Source of the DNA: Bacteroidota bacterium
Lineage (GTDB): Bacteria; Bacteroidota; Bacteroidia; Bacteroidales; UBA10428
DNA: 64,000 nt
NCBI GenBank assembly: GCA_016699695.1
Contig: CP065006.1
Span: forward strand, 1,798,001 to 1,862,000
Reading direction: 5' to 3'
Positions 51,740-61,167 of this stretch are shown piece by piece. The notes beneath the pieces were generated by a model, which saw only the letters and a list, made by a program, of their open reading frames with translations, was not told the origin of the DNA and did no database searches. The position numbers were made by a program, and so were the translations under genes. How positions within the stretch are numbered: the stretch's first letter is position 1; each line of letters starts with the position of its first letter.

Positions 51740-52908
51740 AAATATTGATTTAACTCTGCAATAGTATTATTCAAATCCCTCTCTAATTTAAGCAAGTTTA
51801 TAACGCTTTCGTAATAAAAGGAAAGTTCGAGCATATAGGTAATCAGCGAAATCTCGCCATTGTCAAATGCCTTTTTAAGAAATTCGGAATTATTAAACAG
51901 TTTTAGGTTTGTTTTATAATCATTTACATTACTCTGAAGCGATACTGCTTTTGTATGAAGCACCTTTAAATGGCCATAAAGTTGCAATTTATTGTCAGAT
52001 GCAGTGTTTTCCAAAGCAAGCGCATTGGCTTTCGAATATTTTACTGTGTTCTTGTTTTCCCATAAGGGTATTGACAAGCCTACCGTGAAGCCTTTAAATT
52101 CCTGCCCAACCACCGATTCGCTCAGGTAACCTGCCTGAAATTTGGGCATACTCAGAGCCTTGTTAAGACTTATTTGGTTTTGCGTTATTTCAACTTCCTT
52201 TTTTAACCAATTTAATAAAGGATTGCTCTGTTCGGCTTGCAAATACCATTGTTCAAAATCTGTTGGCAAGATTGCAGCCTGAAACTCATTTTCGGAAAAA
52301 ATGATTGGAATTCCACCATTTAAACGAGTCAACTCTGCCTGCAATGCTTCTTGTTCGATGATAAGTACTTCCATTTCCTTACTCAGGTTCAGCAAGTTTA
52401 ATTGTGCTTTATTGTATTCCAGAATATTGGTTTCACCCACATCGAGTTTCGATTTATAGGCAGAGGCAATGTTTTGCGCATGTTGAAGCCTCTTCGCAAG
52501 CTCAGCTTTTACCGCATTAATATAAACCAAATCGTAACAAATTAATCGGGCATTCAGAAGCAATTCCTTTCGTTGCTTTTGATATTCAAGCTCCACCTGT
52601 TCGTTTTTAATGTCCGAAATTTGATTTTTATAGCTGTATGCTAACGGAAAATCAAAGACTTGAGTTGCTGCAAAGTCAGTACGGTTACCTGTAACATCAT
52701 TGCCCCATAAATAATTAAATTCTATTTCAGGATTTTGAAGGTAATTACCTGTTTTGTTGCCAAGTTTATCGGCTTCGGCTCTGTTTTGCAAAGCAACCAG
52801 CGTGGTATTATTCCTTTCTATCTGAGCCAAAACTGAATCAATATCGCTTTGGGCATAAAGATTAAGGCTGAAAGCCATTATTGCTGATAGGATACTTATT
52901 CGATACAT
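51736..52908 (-). CDS. TolC-like outer-membrane efflux protein
   Basis: A 390-aa outer-membrane factor of a tripartite metal pump. A signal peptide (MYRISILSAIMAFSLNLYAQ) is followed by two repeats of the helical tunnel domain with typical Asn/Gln/Ala-rich helices. The frame is open to 52962, but the first 18 codons translate a degenerate repeat rather than a protein N-terminus, so the ATG at 52908 is preferred. The gene lies between the pump and the CDF genes. Confidence 0.82.
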   Translation of the reverse strand: MYRISILSAIMAFSLNLYAQSDIDSVLAQIERNNTTLVALQNRAEADKLGNKTGNYLQNPEIEFNYLWGNDVTGNRTDFAATQVFDFPLAYSYKNQISDIKNEQVELEYQKQRKELLLNARLICYDLVYINAVKAELAKRLQHAQNIASAYKSKLDVGETNILEYNKAQLNLLNLSKEMEVLIIEQEALQAELTRLNGGIPIIFSENEFQAAILPTDFEQWYLQAEQSNPLLNWLKKEVEITQNQISLNKALSMPKFQAGYLSESVVGQEFKGFTVGLSIPLWENKNTVKYSKANALALENTASDNKLQLYGHLKVLHTKAVSLQSNVNDYKTNLKLFNNSEFLKKAFDNGEISLITYMLELSFYYESVINLLKLERDLNNTIAELNQYL

Positions 52909-52969
52909 AATTTTGAATGTTGAGTGGTAACTGCTGAATGTTGATGCTGAATGTTTTTTCATTTAAAAT

Positions 52970-55900
52970 TTATAATTCAACCTTTTTGTAAAAGACGCTG
53001 TAAACGATTGGCACGATAAAAATATTCAGCAAGGTTGATGTCAATAAACCTCCCAAAATTACCTTTGCCATAGGGCTTTGAATTTCGTTGCCAGGCAAAT
53101 CGCCTTGCATAGCCAATGGTATAAGTGCAAGGGCAGCGGTAAGAGCTGTCATTAAAATAGCATTCAAACGGTCTGATGAACCTTTTGTGATTGTTTCATT
53201 AAGAGAAACTCCCTGACTCTGTAATCGCTGATAATTTGAAATGAGTAATATGCCATTTCGGGTAGCAATTCCAAAAAGCGTAATAAAACCAATTATTGCA
53301 GGTATGCTTAGTATGCCAGATGTAAACCAAATGGCAAATACACCGCCTATTAATGCCAAGGGTAAATTGAGCAAAATAATTCCAGCGAGTTTGAAGTTTT
53401 TAAACTCCTGGTACAATAAAAGGAAAATTATAATAAGAGCTATAAAAGAGGTAAGCATAAGTGTTTTGGATGCTTTTGCCTCGCTCTCGAACTGTCCGCC
53501 GTATTCAATGCGGTATCCTTCTGGCAGGGTGATTTTTTCATTTATGTTTTTGCGAATATCTTCCACCACACTTCGTAGATCACGCTCTGCAACGTTTGCC
53601 GATATTACAATTTTACGCTGTACATTTTCGCGGCTTATAGAACTTGGGCCAGATACCGAAACAATTTCGGCAACCTGCTCTAATGGAACCTTTTTTCCGC
53701 TTTCGGTATCGATAAGTGCTGTTCGGATGCCTTCGAGAGTTTGAGTATGATCGAGATTTAAACGAAGCACCAAATCGAACCTGCGCTGTCCCTCATAAAT
53801 GTCGGCCAGTTTCTCGCCACCAAAGGCAATGTCAATGTAATCGTTAAATTGCTGAATGGTAATTCCATATTGTGCCAGCATATCACGGTTTGCGCAAATT
53901 TGAATTTGAGGAATTTCAACTTGCTGGTCCACATTTACATCTACCAAACCCTCCACATCTACAATGGCATTTTTGATTTGGTTGCCAGTAGTAAACATTT
54001 TATTGAGGTCGATACCAAACAGTTTAATTGCAATATTGGCACGAGTACCCGAAAGCATGTGGTCGATTCGGTGACCCAGTGGCTGCCCAACTGTATATGC
54101 AATTCCCGGAATACGGGAAAGTGTTTCACGTACCTTGGCAAGAAATTCTTGTTGGCTTCGCTCTTTCAAAGTAAAATTAACGTCTACCTCAGCACTGTTG
54201 GTTGTTTGCGAATGTTCGTCGAGTTCTCCACGCCCGGTGCGGCGCGCAGTACTGGTAACTTCATCCAGTGCCAATAACTCAGTTTCTACCAAATTGCCCA
54301 AACGGTTGCTTTCTTCGAGGGAAACGCCCGGTTGGGTTACTACAGATAAGGTTAAGGCACCCTCGTTAAATTCCGGTAAAAAGCTGCGACCAAAGGAAGC
54401 AAAGAGTACCAAAGCAACCACAAACAAACCAAGCAAAGTTATTAATACCTCCTTTTTGCGATGTAAAGCCCATTCCAGCGATTTCTCGTAATGGCTGGTA
54501 AGAGTGCGAACCAACCATTTTTCTTTCTCGTTTTTAGCGAGATATTTCTCGTTGGAAAGTAGCATTTTACATAAGAGCGGAGTTAATGTCATTGCCACCA
54601 CCAAGGAAACGAAAAGCGAAACGACAAAAGCTATCCCAAGAGGTTGCAGCATACGCCCTTCCATTCCCGAAAGGAAAAACAAGGGTAAAAATGCTACCAT
54701 GATAATTAAAGTTGCATTGAAAATAGAAGCCCTTATTTCTTTTGAAGCTTCGAACACGACTGTAAACGAATTCTGCTGTTCATGTTCTGGTTTGAGTCTG
54801 TTTTGGCGTAATCGTTTATACACGTTCTCCACGTCGATAATGGCATCATCAACCAAAGCTCCAACTGCAATTGCCATACCCCCAAGGCTCATGGTATTGA
54901 TATTCATGCCAAGGTATTTTAAAACCAAAATTGCACCCAACAACGATAGTGGAATTGCAAGCAATGAAATGATTGTTGTTCGGAAGCTACCAAGGAAAAG
55001 GAATAAGATGATGATAACAAAAATACCTCCCTCGATAAGCGCATTTTGAACATTGTTAACCGATGTTTCGATAAAATCGGCCTGACGGAAAATTTTGGTG
55101 TCTAATTTCACATCGGCAGGTAAGGTTTTCTTAAGTTCTGATAAGTTTTTTTCAATCCTTTGTGTAACATCAAGTGTATTCGCATTAGGCTGTTTCGAGA
55201 TGGAGATAATAATAGCAGGCTTAGCACTACCCGAAGCGTAACCCATTTTTGGAGCAGCTCCAATTCTAACTTCGGCAACATCTGCAATTTTTACAGGTTT
55301 TTTATTTATCGATTTAATATAAGTGCTGCCTAAAACCTCTGTATCAGACGAACGGGCAATGCCCCGAACAACGTATTCGTTGCCATACTCCCTGAGAACC
55401 CCACCAGTTGAATTTTGGCTTATGCCTTTACAGACTTCCGATAATTCAGTCATGGAAACTTTGTAGAATTTCATTTTTTGCGGATTGGCCAGCACCTGAT
55501 ATTGCTTGTAATCGCCACCAATGATAGTAACTTGCGAAACACCACCTGTTGCCAGAATGAGTGGTTTCACGTTCCATTCGGCAATGGTTCGTAAATCCAT
55601 CATGCTGGTGCTGTCTGACTGAATACCAATAAACAAAATCTCTCCCATTACGCTCGATTGTGGAGCTAAAACAGGTTGCCCCACACCTAATGGCATTTGG
55701 GAAGTAACACTAATAAGTTTTTCGCTTACTATCTGGCGGGCTTTGAAAACATCGGTTCCCCAGTCGAACTCAATCCACACAAAAGAAAACCCCTGAGAAG
55801 AAGCCGAACGGACACGGCGAACATCGGTTGCACCATTTACAGCCGTTTCAATAGGGAAAGTAACAAGGCGTTCCACTTCTTCGGAGGCCATGCCGTGCGC

Positions 55901-56056
55901 ATCGGTCATTACAACAACGGTAGGTGCTGTGAGGTCGGGAAACACATCCACATCCATATTAGTGGCAGTTCTCATCCCGAAAACTACCAGCACCACCGAA
56001 AGCAACAATATAAGATATTTGTTGCTCAGTGAGAATTTTATAATATTATTTAGCAT
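52970..56056 (-). CDS. CusA/CzcA-type heavy-metal RND efflux pump
   Basis: A 1028-aa inner-membrane antiporter with twelve helices and two large periplasmic loops. The N-terminal ...MDVDVFPDLTAPTVVVMTDAHG and the fourth-helix proton relay GALVDDAIIDVENVYKRL are those of heavy-metal RND (HME) proteins. The second porter loop has GRGELDEHSQTTN. Metal specificity (Cu/Ag versus Zn/Co/Cd) cannot be told without structure comparison. It is the core of the operon with the adaptor (56068) and the TolC-like channel. Confidence 0.93.
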   Translation of the reverse strand: MLNNIIKFSLSNKYLILLLSVVLVVFGMRTATNMDVDVFPDLTAPTVVVMTDAHGMASEEVERLVTFPIETAVNGATDVRRVRSASSQGFSFVWIEFDWGTDVFKARQIVSEKLISVTSQMPLGVGQPVLAPQSSVMGEILFIGIQSDSTSMMDLRTIAEWNVKPLILATGGVSQVTIIGGDYKQYQVLANPQKMKFYKVSMTELSEVCKGISQNSTGGVLREYGNEYVVRGIARSSDTEVLGSTYIKSINKKPVKIADVAEVRIGAAPKMGYASGSAKPAIIISISKQPNANTLDVTQRIEKNLSELKKTLPADVKLDTKIFRQADFIETSVNNVQNALIEGGIFVIIILFLFLGSFRTTIISLLAIPLSLLGAILVLKYLGMNINTMSLGGMAIAVGALVDDAIIDVENVYKRLRQNRLKPEHEQQNSFTVVFEASKEIRASIFNATLIIMVAFLPLFFLSGMEGRMLQPLGIAFVVSLFVSLVVAMTLTPLLCKMLLSNEKYLAKNEKEKWLVRTLTSHYEKSLEWALHRKKEVLITLLGLFVVALVLFASFGRSFLPEFNEGALTLSVVTQPGVSLEESNRLGNLVETELLALDEVTSTARRTGRGELDEHSQTTNSAEVDVNFTLKERSQQEFLAKVRETLSRIPGIAYTVGQPLGHRIDHMLSGTRANIAIKLFGIDLNKMFTTGNQIKNAIVDVEGLVDVNVDQQVEIPQIQICANRDMLAQYGITIQQFNDYIDIAFGGEKLADIYEGQRRFDLVLRLNLDHTQTLEGIRTALIDTESGKKVPLEQVAEIVSVSGPSSISRENVQRKIVISANVAERDLRSVVEDIRKNINEKITLPEGYRIEYGGQFESEAKASKTLMLTSFIALIIIFLLLYQEFKNFKLAGIILLNLPLALIGGVFAIWFTSGILSIPAIIGFITLFGIATRNGILLISNYQRLQSQGVSLNETITKGSSDRLNAILMTALTAALALIPLAMQGDLPGNEIQSPMAKVILGGLLTSTLLNIFIVPIVYSVFYKKVEL

Positions 56057-56067
56057 GGCTATAAGGA

Positions 56068-57573
56068 TTAATGAACGTGACCTGAATGAGCATCTAATGT
56101 ACCTGTTGCCTGTGCTAGTTTAATAAGCATTGCCCCTTTGGTCACAATCCGTTCATTGGCAGTTATACCCTTTTTAATTTCGGTGTTTATACCATCGCTG
56201 CCAGCTATAAAAACTTCCCGTTTTTCAAACAATTCGGGATTCACCTGAACCCACACATAGAAATAACCTTGCTCTTCGAGTAAAGACTGGTTGGGAACTG
56301 TAATTGCAGTGCTGTTGGAGAATATTTTAAGATAAACTTCAACAAAACTTCCAGCCACAAAACTTCCATTGTTTTCTACCTGTAAGTTGACCGGTAAAAG
56401 ATAATTATCGCTGTTAGCTGCTTTGCCATAAGACAAAATTTTTCCATTTAATTCTTCGAGTGAAAAGAAACGATTTTCGTTGATACAACGAATATTTGCA
56501 GTTTTGATGTTTGCCAATAGCGAAGCGTATTTCATAGGAACTTCGGCGGTAAGCACAAGTGATTTATTTTGAGAAACAACGGTAATAGGCTGACCAGCCT
56601 CGACGTATGCACCGTTTTGAACAAAAATTTGTTTTATAAATCCTGTTTGCGGACTGGTGATGGTTTGACCTGTGGCGTTAAAGTTTTTACCCAGATTGTC
56701 GTAAACAGCTTTGGCGTTTTCGTACTCGTTTTTAGCTGAGTTCAAATCCTTTTCAGAAACAATTCTATCTTTGGCGAGTTCCTTAGCCCTTTCGTAGTCT
56801 GCATCAGCTTTTTCGAAATTGCTTTTTGCTTCGGCATATTTTACTGAAATATTGTTATCGGCAAAACTATTTCCCGATACAGTAAATAACGATTGACCAG
56901 CTTTTACCTGACTACCTTCGAGCAATGTTTCGGGATTGAAAAGCACAATGCCATTTGTTTTTGCAGAAACAACCACCTCATTACCGGGCGATGATTGCAC
57001 CAAGGCCGTAGTTTTTATAACCTGTCCGAATGGCTCTGAACTTGGATTTGCCGTTGCAAAATCGATTTTCCACGACTGTTCTTTTGTAAAAACCGTAGCA
57101 TTTGTTTTTGAAACAACTATTGCTTCCGAGGCCTCGAGGGCTTCTTTGCTATTTGCAAAAACGTTTACCTCTGGAACAATAACTTCATAGGAACCATTGT
57201 CGTTGGTTATTTCAAATTTCAAAGTACCTTTTCCCTGTGTATCGGGTTTAATATCAAAACTGTAAATTCCTTTACGCGTTGGTTTATCAAGCTTTTGAGT
57301 TGCTACTTTTCCATTAATTGATAGGGTGATTGTAATTTCCCCTTTTTCAACAGCCTTAAAATCGGGCAACATTGAAAAATGTGATAAAACATTCGCTTCT
57401 TCGCCCACAATAAATGCATCGGCTTCGGCAAATAATTCAAAATCATTGCTATAGGCAGTATATTGAAATTTTATTTTATCATGTTCTTCGTGATTATCAT
57501 TTTTATAACCGGATGGGTTGCATGATACAATGGCAAATGCCAAATACACCCCTATAAATATCTTGTAATTCAT
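56068..57573 (-). CDS. CusB-like periplasmic adaptor lipoprotein
   Basis: A 501-aa membrane fusion protein. The signal peptide ends in a lipobox (FAIVSC, Cys19). A His/Asp-rich stretch (NHEEHDK) follows, possibly metal binding. An N-terminal beta domain (about 35-150) precedes the barrel-sandwich hybrid and a coiled-coil hairpin (about 215-300). The C-terminus is His-rich (DAHSGHVH). It starts after a degenerate ATTCAACATT repeat region and is 11 bp upstream of the pump gene. Confidence 0.88.
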   Translation of the reverse strand: MNYKIFIGVYLAFAIVSCNPSGYKNDNHEEHDKIKFQYTAYSNDFELFAEADAFIVGEEANVLSHFSMLPDFKAVEKGEITITLSINGKVATQKLDKPTRKGIYSFDIKPDTQGKGTLKFEITNDNGSYEVIVPEVNVFANSKEALEASEAIVVSKTNATVFTKEQSWKIDFATANPSSEPFGQVIKTTALVQSSPGNEVVVSAKTNGIVLFNPETLLEGSQVKAGQSLFTVSGNSFADNNISVKYAEAKSNFEKADADYERAKELAKDRIVSEKDLNSAKNEYENAKAVYDNLGKNFNATGQTITSPQTGFIKQIFVQNGAYVEAGQPITVVSQNKSLVLTAEVPMKYASLLANIKTANIRCINENRFFSLEELNGKILSYGKAANSDNYLLPVNLQVENNGSFVAGSFVEVYLKIFSNSTAITVPNQSLLEEQGYFYVWVQVNPELFEKREVFIAGSDGINTEIKKGITANERIVTKGAMLIKLAQATGTLDAHSGHVH

Positions 57574-57660
57574 TTTTGAAATTTTGAATGTTAAATGTTG
57601 AATTGAAAACGATGAATGCTAAATGCTAAATGTTGAATATTGAATATTGAAAACATACTG
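57574..57660. repeat. Degenerate AATGTTGAAT/AAATGCT tandem repeats
   Basis: Several imperfect copies of AATGTTGAAT and AATGCTAAATG follow each other immediately upstream of the CusB-like gene. A related stretch lies at 52909-52960 before the TolC-like gene; both end in CAACATTCAAAATT-like sequence close to the start codon. Their role is unclear. Confidence 0.6.
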
Positions 57661-57718
57661 CGTAACAATAAACGAGAACAATGTTCCCATTCAAAATTTA
57701 AAATAAAGCACTTAAAGT

Positions 57719-58141
57719 TTATGCCATCGGGGGAGCACGAAAACCAATAGAACTGGTTATACGCGATGAAAATAAAAAGGCAAATTCGGGTACAGTCGGG
57801 ACTGACACCGTGATGGGCTGTAATGTTTCTAACCCGAAATAAGAAAGAATAAAAAAATCGTGATTATGATTGTCAGTGCAATTATCACAGTTAATTAAAA
57901 GTCTTGCCTGTGAAGTAGGTAAAACTACGGCTTGTTTGAGAATGCAAGACGTTGAATTTGTTCCATCGTGTTGATGATTGTGTTCGGTTGTTGTTGGAGA
58001 ATGTGAACTGGCATCATTGGCACAATGTGTTTGCACAATACAAACTTGTTGTTCGTGGTGGTGATGGGGCAAAACAGCATGAGCCAATAAAAATATATTG
58101 GCGATGAAAATAAAACTATGTGCTGTTATCTTTTTAATCAT
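57719..58141 (-). CDS. His-rich secreted protein heading the efflux operon
   Basis: A 140-aa protein with an N-terminal hydrophobic segment (about 5-24) and abundant His: PHHHHEQ, TEHNHQHDGT and TDNHNHDFF, plus four Cys residues (QVCIVQTHC; INCDNC). This composition points to metal binding in the periplasm or at the membrane. A similar protein (a DUF6769-type) often heads efflux clusters in Bacteroidota, but I am not sure of the family. It is 145 bp upstream of the CusB-like gene, probably in the same transcript. Confidence 0.7.
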   Translation of the reverse strand: MIKKITAHSFIFIANIFLLAHAVLPHHHHEQQVCIVQTHCANDASSHSPTTTEHNHQHDGTNSTSCILKQAVVLPTSQARLLINCDNCTDNHNHDFFILSYFGLETLQPITVSVPTVPEFAFLFSSRITSSIGFRAPPMA

Positions 58142-58465
58142 TATGCAAATGTAAACGAAATATTTGTCGAATTTGTTTAGAAAGTATTACGAAAGTGAAC
58201 AAGGTGTTTTTAAGGCTAACTGCGAAGAGGTTTGGGTTGGAACAAAAGCAGGTTCTAAATTTTGTTGATTTATACCTTGTTTCTATTTTGGCAGGAAATG
58301 GCTTCTTGCACGGATTAGATTGTGTTGTTTAGTTGAGCTCTTTGATTAAGCCTTGGGTTATTACTAAAGTATTCGTATTTAATGTTATCGGGGGGTTCGC
58401 CATCGGAAACAAGAGAAAATTACTATAAGCTATACTCAAACTAAAGCCCTCTATTCACGGAGCAT
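58142..58465. other. Intergenic region, no gene seen
   Basis: 324 bases between the efflux operon and the ABC ATPase gene contain no convincing ORF. A TACATTTG match at 58146-58153 (minus strand) lies only about 5 bp before the His-rich gene's ATG, too close to be an ordinary promoter unless that transcript is nearly leaderless. Confidence 0.4.
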
Positions 58466-59164
58466 CTAATCTATCAGGTGTGCCTTTTTTTGTTTTTTCT
58501 TGCTTTTTTCAACAGGAATGTATCCCCAATACCTCAGCTCATCTTCGCTTTTTATTTCCTTGGTGCCTCCATCATGCATGATGATGATTCGCGTGGCTAT
58601 CTCCAGTATACTCCGGTAATCGTGGTCGGTTATAATAAACCCTTTCTGTTCCGATTGCTCTTTGATAATTTTTTTAATCTCGTCTTTGTAAATGGGGGCA
58701 ACACCATTAAATGGCTCGTCGATAAAGGTATAAGCTGAATCAGAAAACACGATAAGAAATATCTCTAACAAACGTTTTTCTCCTCCCGAAAGCTGCTTGC
58801 TTTTTTTTGCAAGCATAGGCTTGATTAATTCATGGCTCTTTATCAGGCCTGCATTGTTTTCATTGCAAAACAGATGAATTATTGTGTCAACTTTTATATG
58901 GTTTGGTAAAAAATTCTCCTGTGGCAAGTATTTTATCGAATGGCGGTTCTTAAAAAGTCCATTGGAAATTCTGTCGCCGATTCTCACAAACTTTCTATCT
59001 GCTGAGAGCGAGCCAAAGATAATCTTTAAGAGTGTCGATTTTCCTGTACCGTTTCGACCAAGCAATCCGACAATTTCACCTTTCTCACATGAAATGTAAA
59101 CATCTGTCAATACTTGTTTTGTATTAAAACTTTTTAAAACGCTATCTACATGCAGTTTGCTCAT
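58466..59164 (-). CDS. ABC transporter ATP-binding protein
   Basis: A 232-aa nucleotide-binding subunit. The Walker A GLLGRNGTGKST, signature LSGGEKRLLEIF and Walker B TFIDEPFNG are intact, and the H-loop is FIITDHDYRS. The tail is basic (KSKKKQKK). The type resembles lipid or antibiotic exporters. It overlaps by 4 bp (ATGA) with the small membrane protein gene at 59161-59451, which precedes it in the transcript. Confidence 0.9.
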   Translation of the reverse strand: MSKLHVDSVLKSFNTKQVLTDVYISCEKGEIVGLLGRNGTGKSTLLKIIFGSLSADRKFVRIGDRISNGLFKNRHSIKYLPQENFLPNHIKVDTIIHLFCNENNAGLIKSHELIKPMLAKKSKQLSGGEKRLLEIFLIVFSDSAYTFIDEPFNGVAPIYKDEIKKIIKEQSEQKGFIITDHDYRSILEIATRIIIMHDGGTKEIKSEDELRYWGYIPVEKSKKKQKKAHLID

Positions 59165-59451
59165 AATAAAATAAAAATCAGACCAACGAAGAAATTCAGA
59201 ACAAGGCTGCTAATCCAAAGGCTTAATCGGCTTAATCCAAGATTGTAATAAAAATAGTATTCGTTGTAATTTCTTATTTCATAAATAAAATAATGAAAGA
59301 GCAAGCCAAATATCATATAAGAATATCCAAAGGTTTTAAAGGGAAACTCAGTTATAATGGAAAACTCAATGAAACCAACCAAACTTGATAAAATCAAAGC
59401 AGGAACAAGCAATTTGCGATAAAAAATCAAAATGGCTTTGAATAGGCGCAT
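59161..59451 (-). CDS. Small membrane protein, possible ABC partner
   Basis: A 96-aa protein with about three transmembrane helices (about 15-33, 43-58, 76-95) and aromatic-rich loops (YNEYYFYYNLGLSRL). No recognised permease domain is present, and it is much smaller than ordinary permeases. Its stop overlaps the ABC ATPase start, so both are translated together, which suggests that it anchors the ATPase or replaces a permease. No homologue can be named. Confidence 0.6.
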   Translation of the reverse strand: MRLFKAILIFYRKLLVPALILSSLVGFIEFSIITEFPFKTFGYSYMIFGLLFHYFIYEIRNYNEYYFYYNLGLSRLSLWISSLVLNFFVGLIFILL

Positions 59452-59594
59452 GAGCTATTTATTATGGGATTTGAACTGTTGTCAAGTAATTTTATATGCT
59501 GATTTCGAAGCACTTTTTAACACGGTGTTCCGATGTAAATCGTGAAAATCCACAGAAACACACAATTTCTCCACAATTTGTTGGTCGAATGGCC

Positions 59595-60200
59595 CTAAAT
59601 ACCCATCCATTCAATACCTGGTATTGTTGTTATTAAATTCCATTCGTCTTTTTCCTTTTTGTAGATATATGTATTAATCTGTCCAAGATTACCCTCATAA
59701 AAATGAACGCTAAAAATTACTAATGTCTTATCATTATTCCAGACTGGTTTGGAGAAATAATAAAATTGTCTTTCTTCAATCGGAATAAAATCACTGCCAT
59801 GCAAAGTGTTTATTGGTTTGTCAGTAATAGAATCAATAATTAGCACTGACATATGAGAATTTTTCATTTGTATTTCTCTAGCTTTATTCTCTTCTATGAC
59901 TTTACAATTATTCAAGTATTCTTGGTCCCAAATAAAAGAAGTATCAGGAAACTCCATTTGATTTTTAATCAACATGATATCCGTTTCACTAACATATTTT
60001 ATTAATGTATCTTTTAATGGCTGGATAAATTGATCAGAAGCTGGATTATAATATAAATAGTAGTAGATTAAGTTCCTCTTAACATGATTTTTATATACAG
60101 AATTCACAAATTCATAGTCTGTTGAGATTGTCCCCTGTGCTGCTAGTACCCGAAAGGAAAAAATTCCAATAATTATAAAAACAAAAGATTTATAGTTCAT
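59595..60200 (-). CDS. Secreted hypothetical protein
   Basis: A 201-aa exported protein with a signal peptide (about 1-21, ending VLAAQG) and no recognised domain. It contains a Tyr-rich segment (NLIYYYLYYNP) and ends with strands (FSVHFYEGNLGQINTYIY, WNLITTIPGIEWMG) like an immunoglobulin-like or other small beta domain. It is probably periplasmic. Its low GC and isolation between two other minus-strand genes might reflect transfer, but that is only an impression. Confidence 0.6.
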   Translation of the reverse strand: MNYKSFVFIIIGIFSFRVLAAQGTISTDYEFVNSVYKNHVKRNLIYYYLYYNPASDQFIQPLKDTLIKYVSETDIMLIKNQMEFPDTSFIWDQEYLNNCKVIEENKAREIQMKNSHMSVLIIDSITDKPINTLHGSDFIPIEERQFYYFSKPVWNNDKTLVIFSVHFYEGNLGQINTYIYKKEKDEWNLITTIPGIEWMGI

Positions 60201-60250
60201 TTTCTATTCGTTTCAATTTGTTTAACAAAAACTACTGCCAACAATTTTGT

Positions 60251-61021
60251 TTATCCAATCCCGCCTAGCACCACTTCTACCGGACAGTGGTCGGAATGTT
60301 CCACGTGTGGCAGAATGGAAGCCGATTTGAGTTGTTCTTTCAGAGCCTCGCTTATCAGGTGGTAATCGATTCGCCAGCCCAGGTTTTTTTCGCGCGAGTT
60401 GGCCCTGTAGCTCCACCAGCTGTATTGCTGAGGCAGGCTGTTAAACTCGCGGAAAGTATCGATAAACCCAAGTGCAATAAAGCGGTCGAACCACTCCCGT
60501 TCTTCGGGTAAAAAGCCCGAGGAAGTTTTGTGCCTTTCGGGGTGGTTGATGTCGATGGGTTTATGGCAAATATTATAATCGCCACATATTAATAACTTTG
60601 GCCATTCTTGTTTGAGGTTTTGAATGAATTGATAAAACGCTTCGAGAAATTCCATTTTAAAATCCTGACGGATATCGCCGGTAGTGCCGCTGGGAATATA
60701 AACATTAATGAGGGTAAAATCACCGAAATCGGCACGCAACACCCTGCCTTCGGAATCGAATCTTTTTGTGCCCATTCCTTTTACAACCTTATCGGGTTTA
60801 GTTTTCGATAAAATGGCCAACCCGCTGTATCCTTTCTTTTCAGCCGAATGGACGATGCTATGATAGCCCAGGTGTTCGAACAAAGGGGTGTCTATTTGTG
60901 CATCCTGAGCTTTTGTTTCCTGAAGGCATAAAATATCGGGCGATTCGCTTTTAAGCCACGTAGCAAAATCTTTGTTCAGGGCTGCACGGATACCGTTTAC
61001 ATTGTAGGATAGAATTCGCAT
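60251..61021 (-). CDS. xth: Exodeoxyribonuclease III
   Basis: A 256-aa AP endonuclease/3'-5' exonuclease of the EEP fold. The conserved motifs are LCLQETKAQ (catalytic Glu), GDYNICH (Asp and Asn) and EHSDHCPV (Asp-His). It incises abasic sites in base excision repair. The ATG at 61021 (MRILSYNVNGIRAAL) is used rather than an in-frame TTG two codons earlier. It is monocistronic and divergent from the DUF1801 gene. Confidence 0.94.
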   Translation of the reverse strand: MRILSYNVNGIRAALNKDFATWLKSESPDILCLQETKAQDAQIDTPLFEHLGYHSIVHSAEKKGYSGLAILSKTKPDKVVKGMGTKRFDSEGRVLRADFGDFTLINVYIPSGTTGDIRQDFKMEFLEAFYQFIQNLKQEWPKLLICGDYNICHKPIDINHPERHKTSSGFLPEEREWFDRFIALGFIDTFREFNSLPQQYSWWSYRANSREKNLGWRIDYHLISEALKEQLKSASILPHVEHSDHCPVEVVLGGIG

Positions 61022-61131
61022 AAACAATTATTTAGCTGTAAAAATAAACTATAAGTATGAGAATTTAGAGGGTGCCGGACAGGCTTTTACACCGATAAAT
61101 TACTTTGGTGGCCATTCCATTGCTGTGCAAA

Positions 61132-61139
61132 TAATTTTG
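61132..61139 (+). promoter_or_regulatory. Promoter -7 box candidate for the DUF1801 gene
   Basis: TAATTTTG is an exact TAnnTTTG match, 28 bp before the ATG at 61168; a TTTG about 24 bp upstream (61104-61107) could be the -33 box, slightly far. Confidence 0.45.
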
Positions 61140-61167
61140 TAAGTTTGAGAGAACGTACTTTTCTGCT

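Noticed and set aside
54504..55049. 181-aa plus-strand frame opposite the CusA-like pump
   Set aside because: The pump gene is intact over the region with its proton-relay motif; the antisense frame has no recognisable feature.
57574..57660. Possible CRISPR array
   Set aside because: The repeat units are short, degenerate and directly adjacent, without unique spacers of constant length.
58381..58465. tRNA-like GGTTCG segment in the spacer before the ABC gene
   Set aside because: No cloverleaf, anticodon arm or CCA end can be drawn around it.
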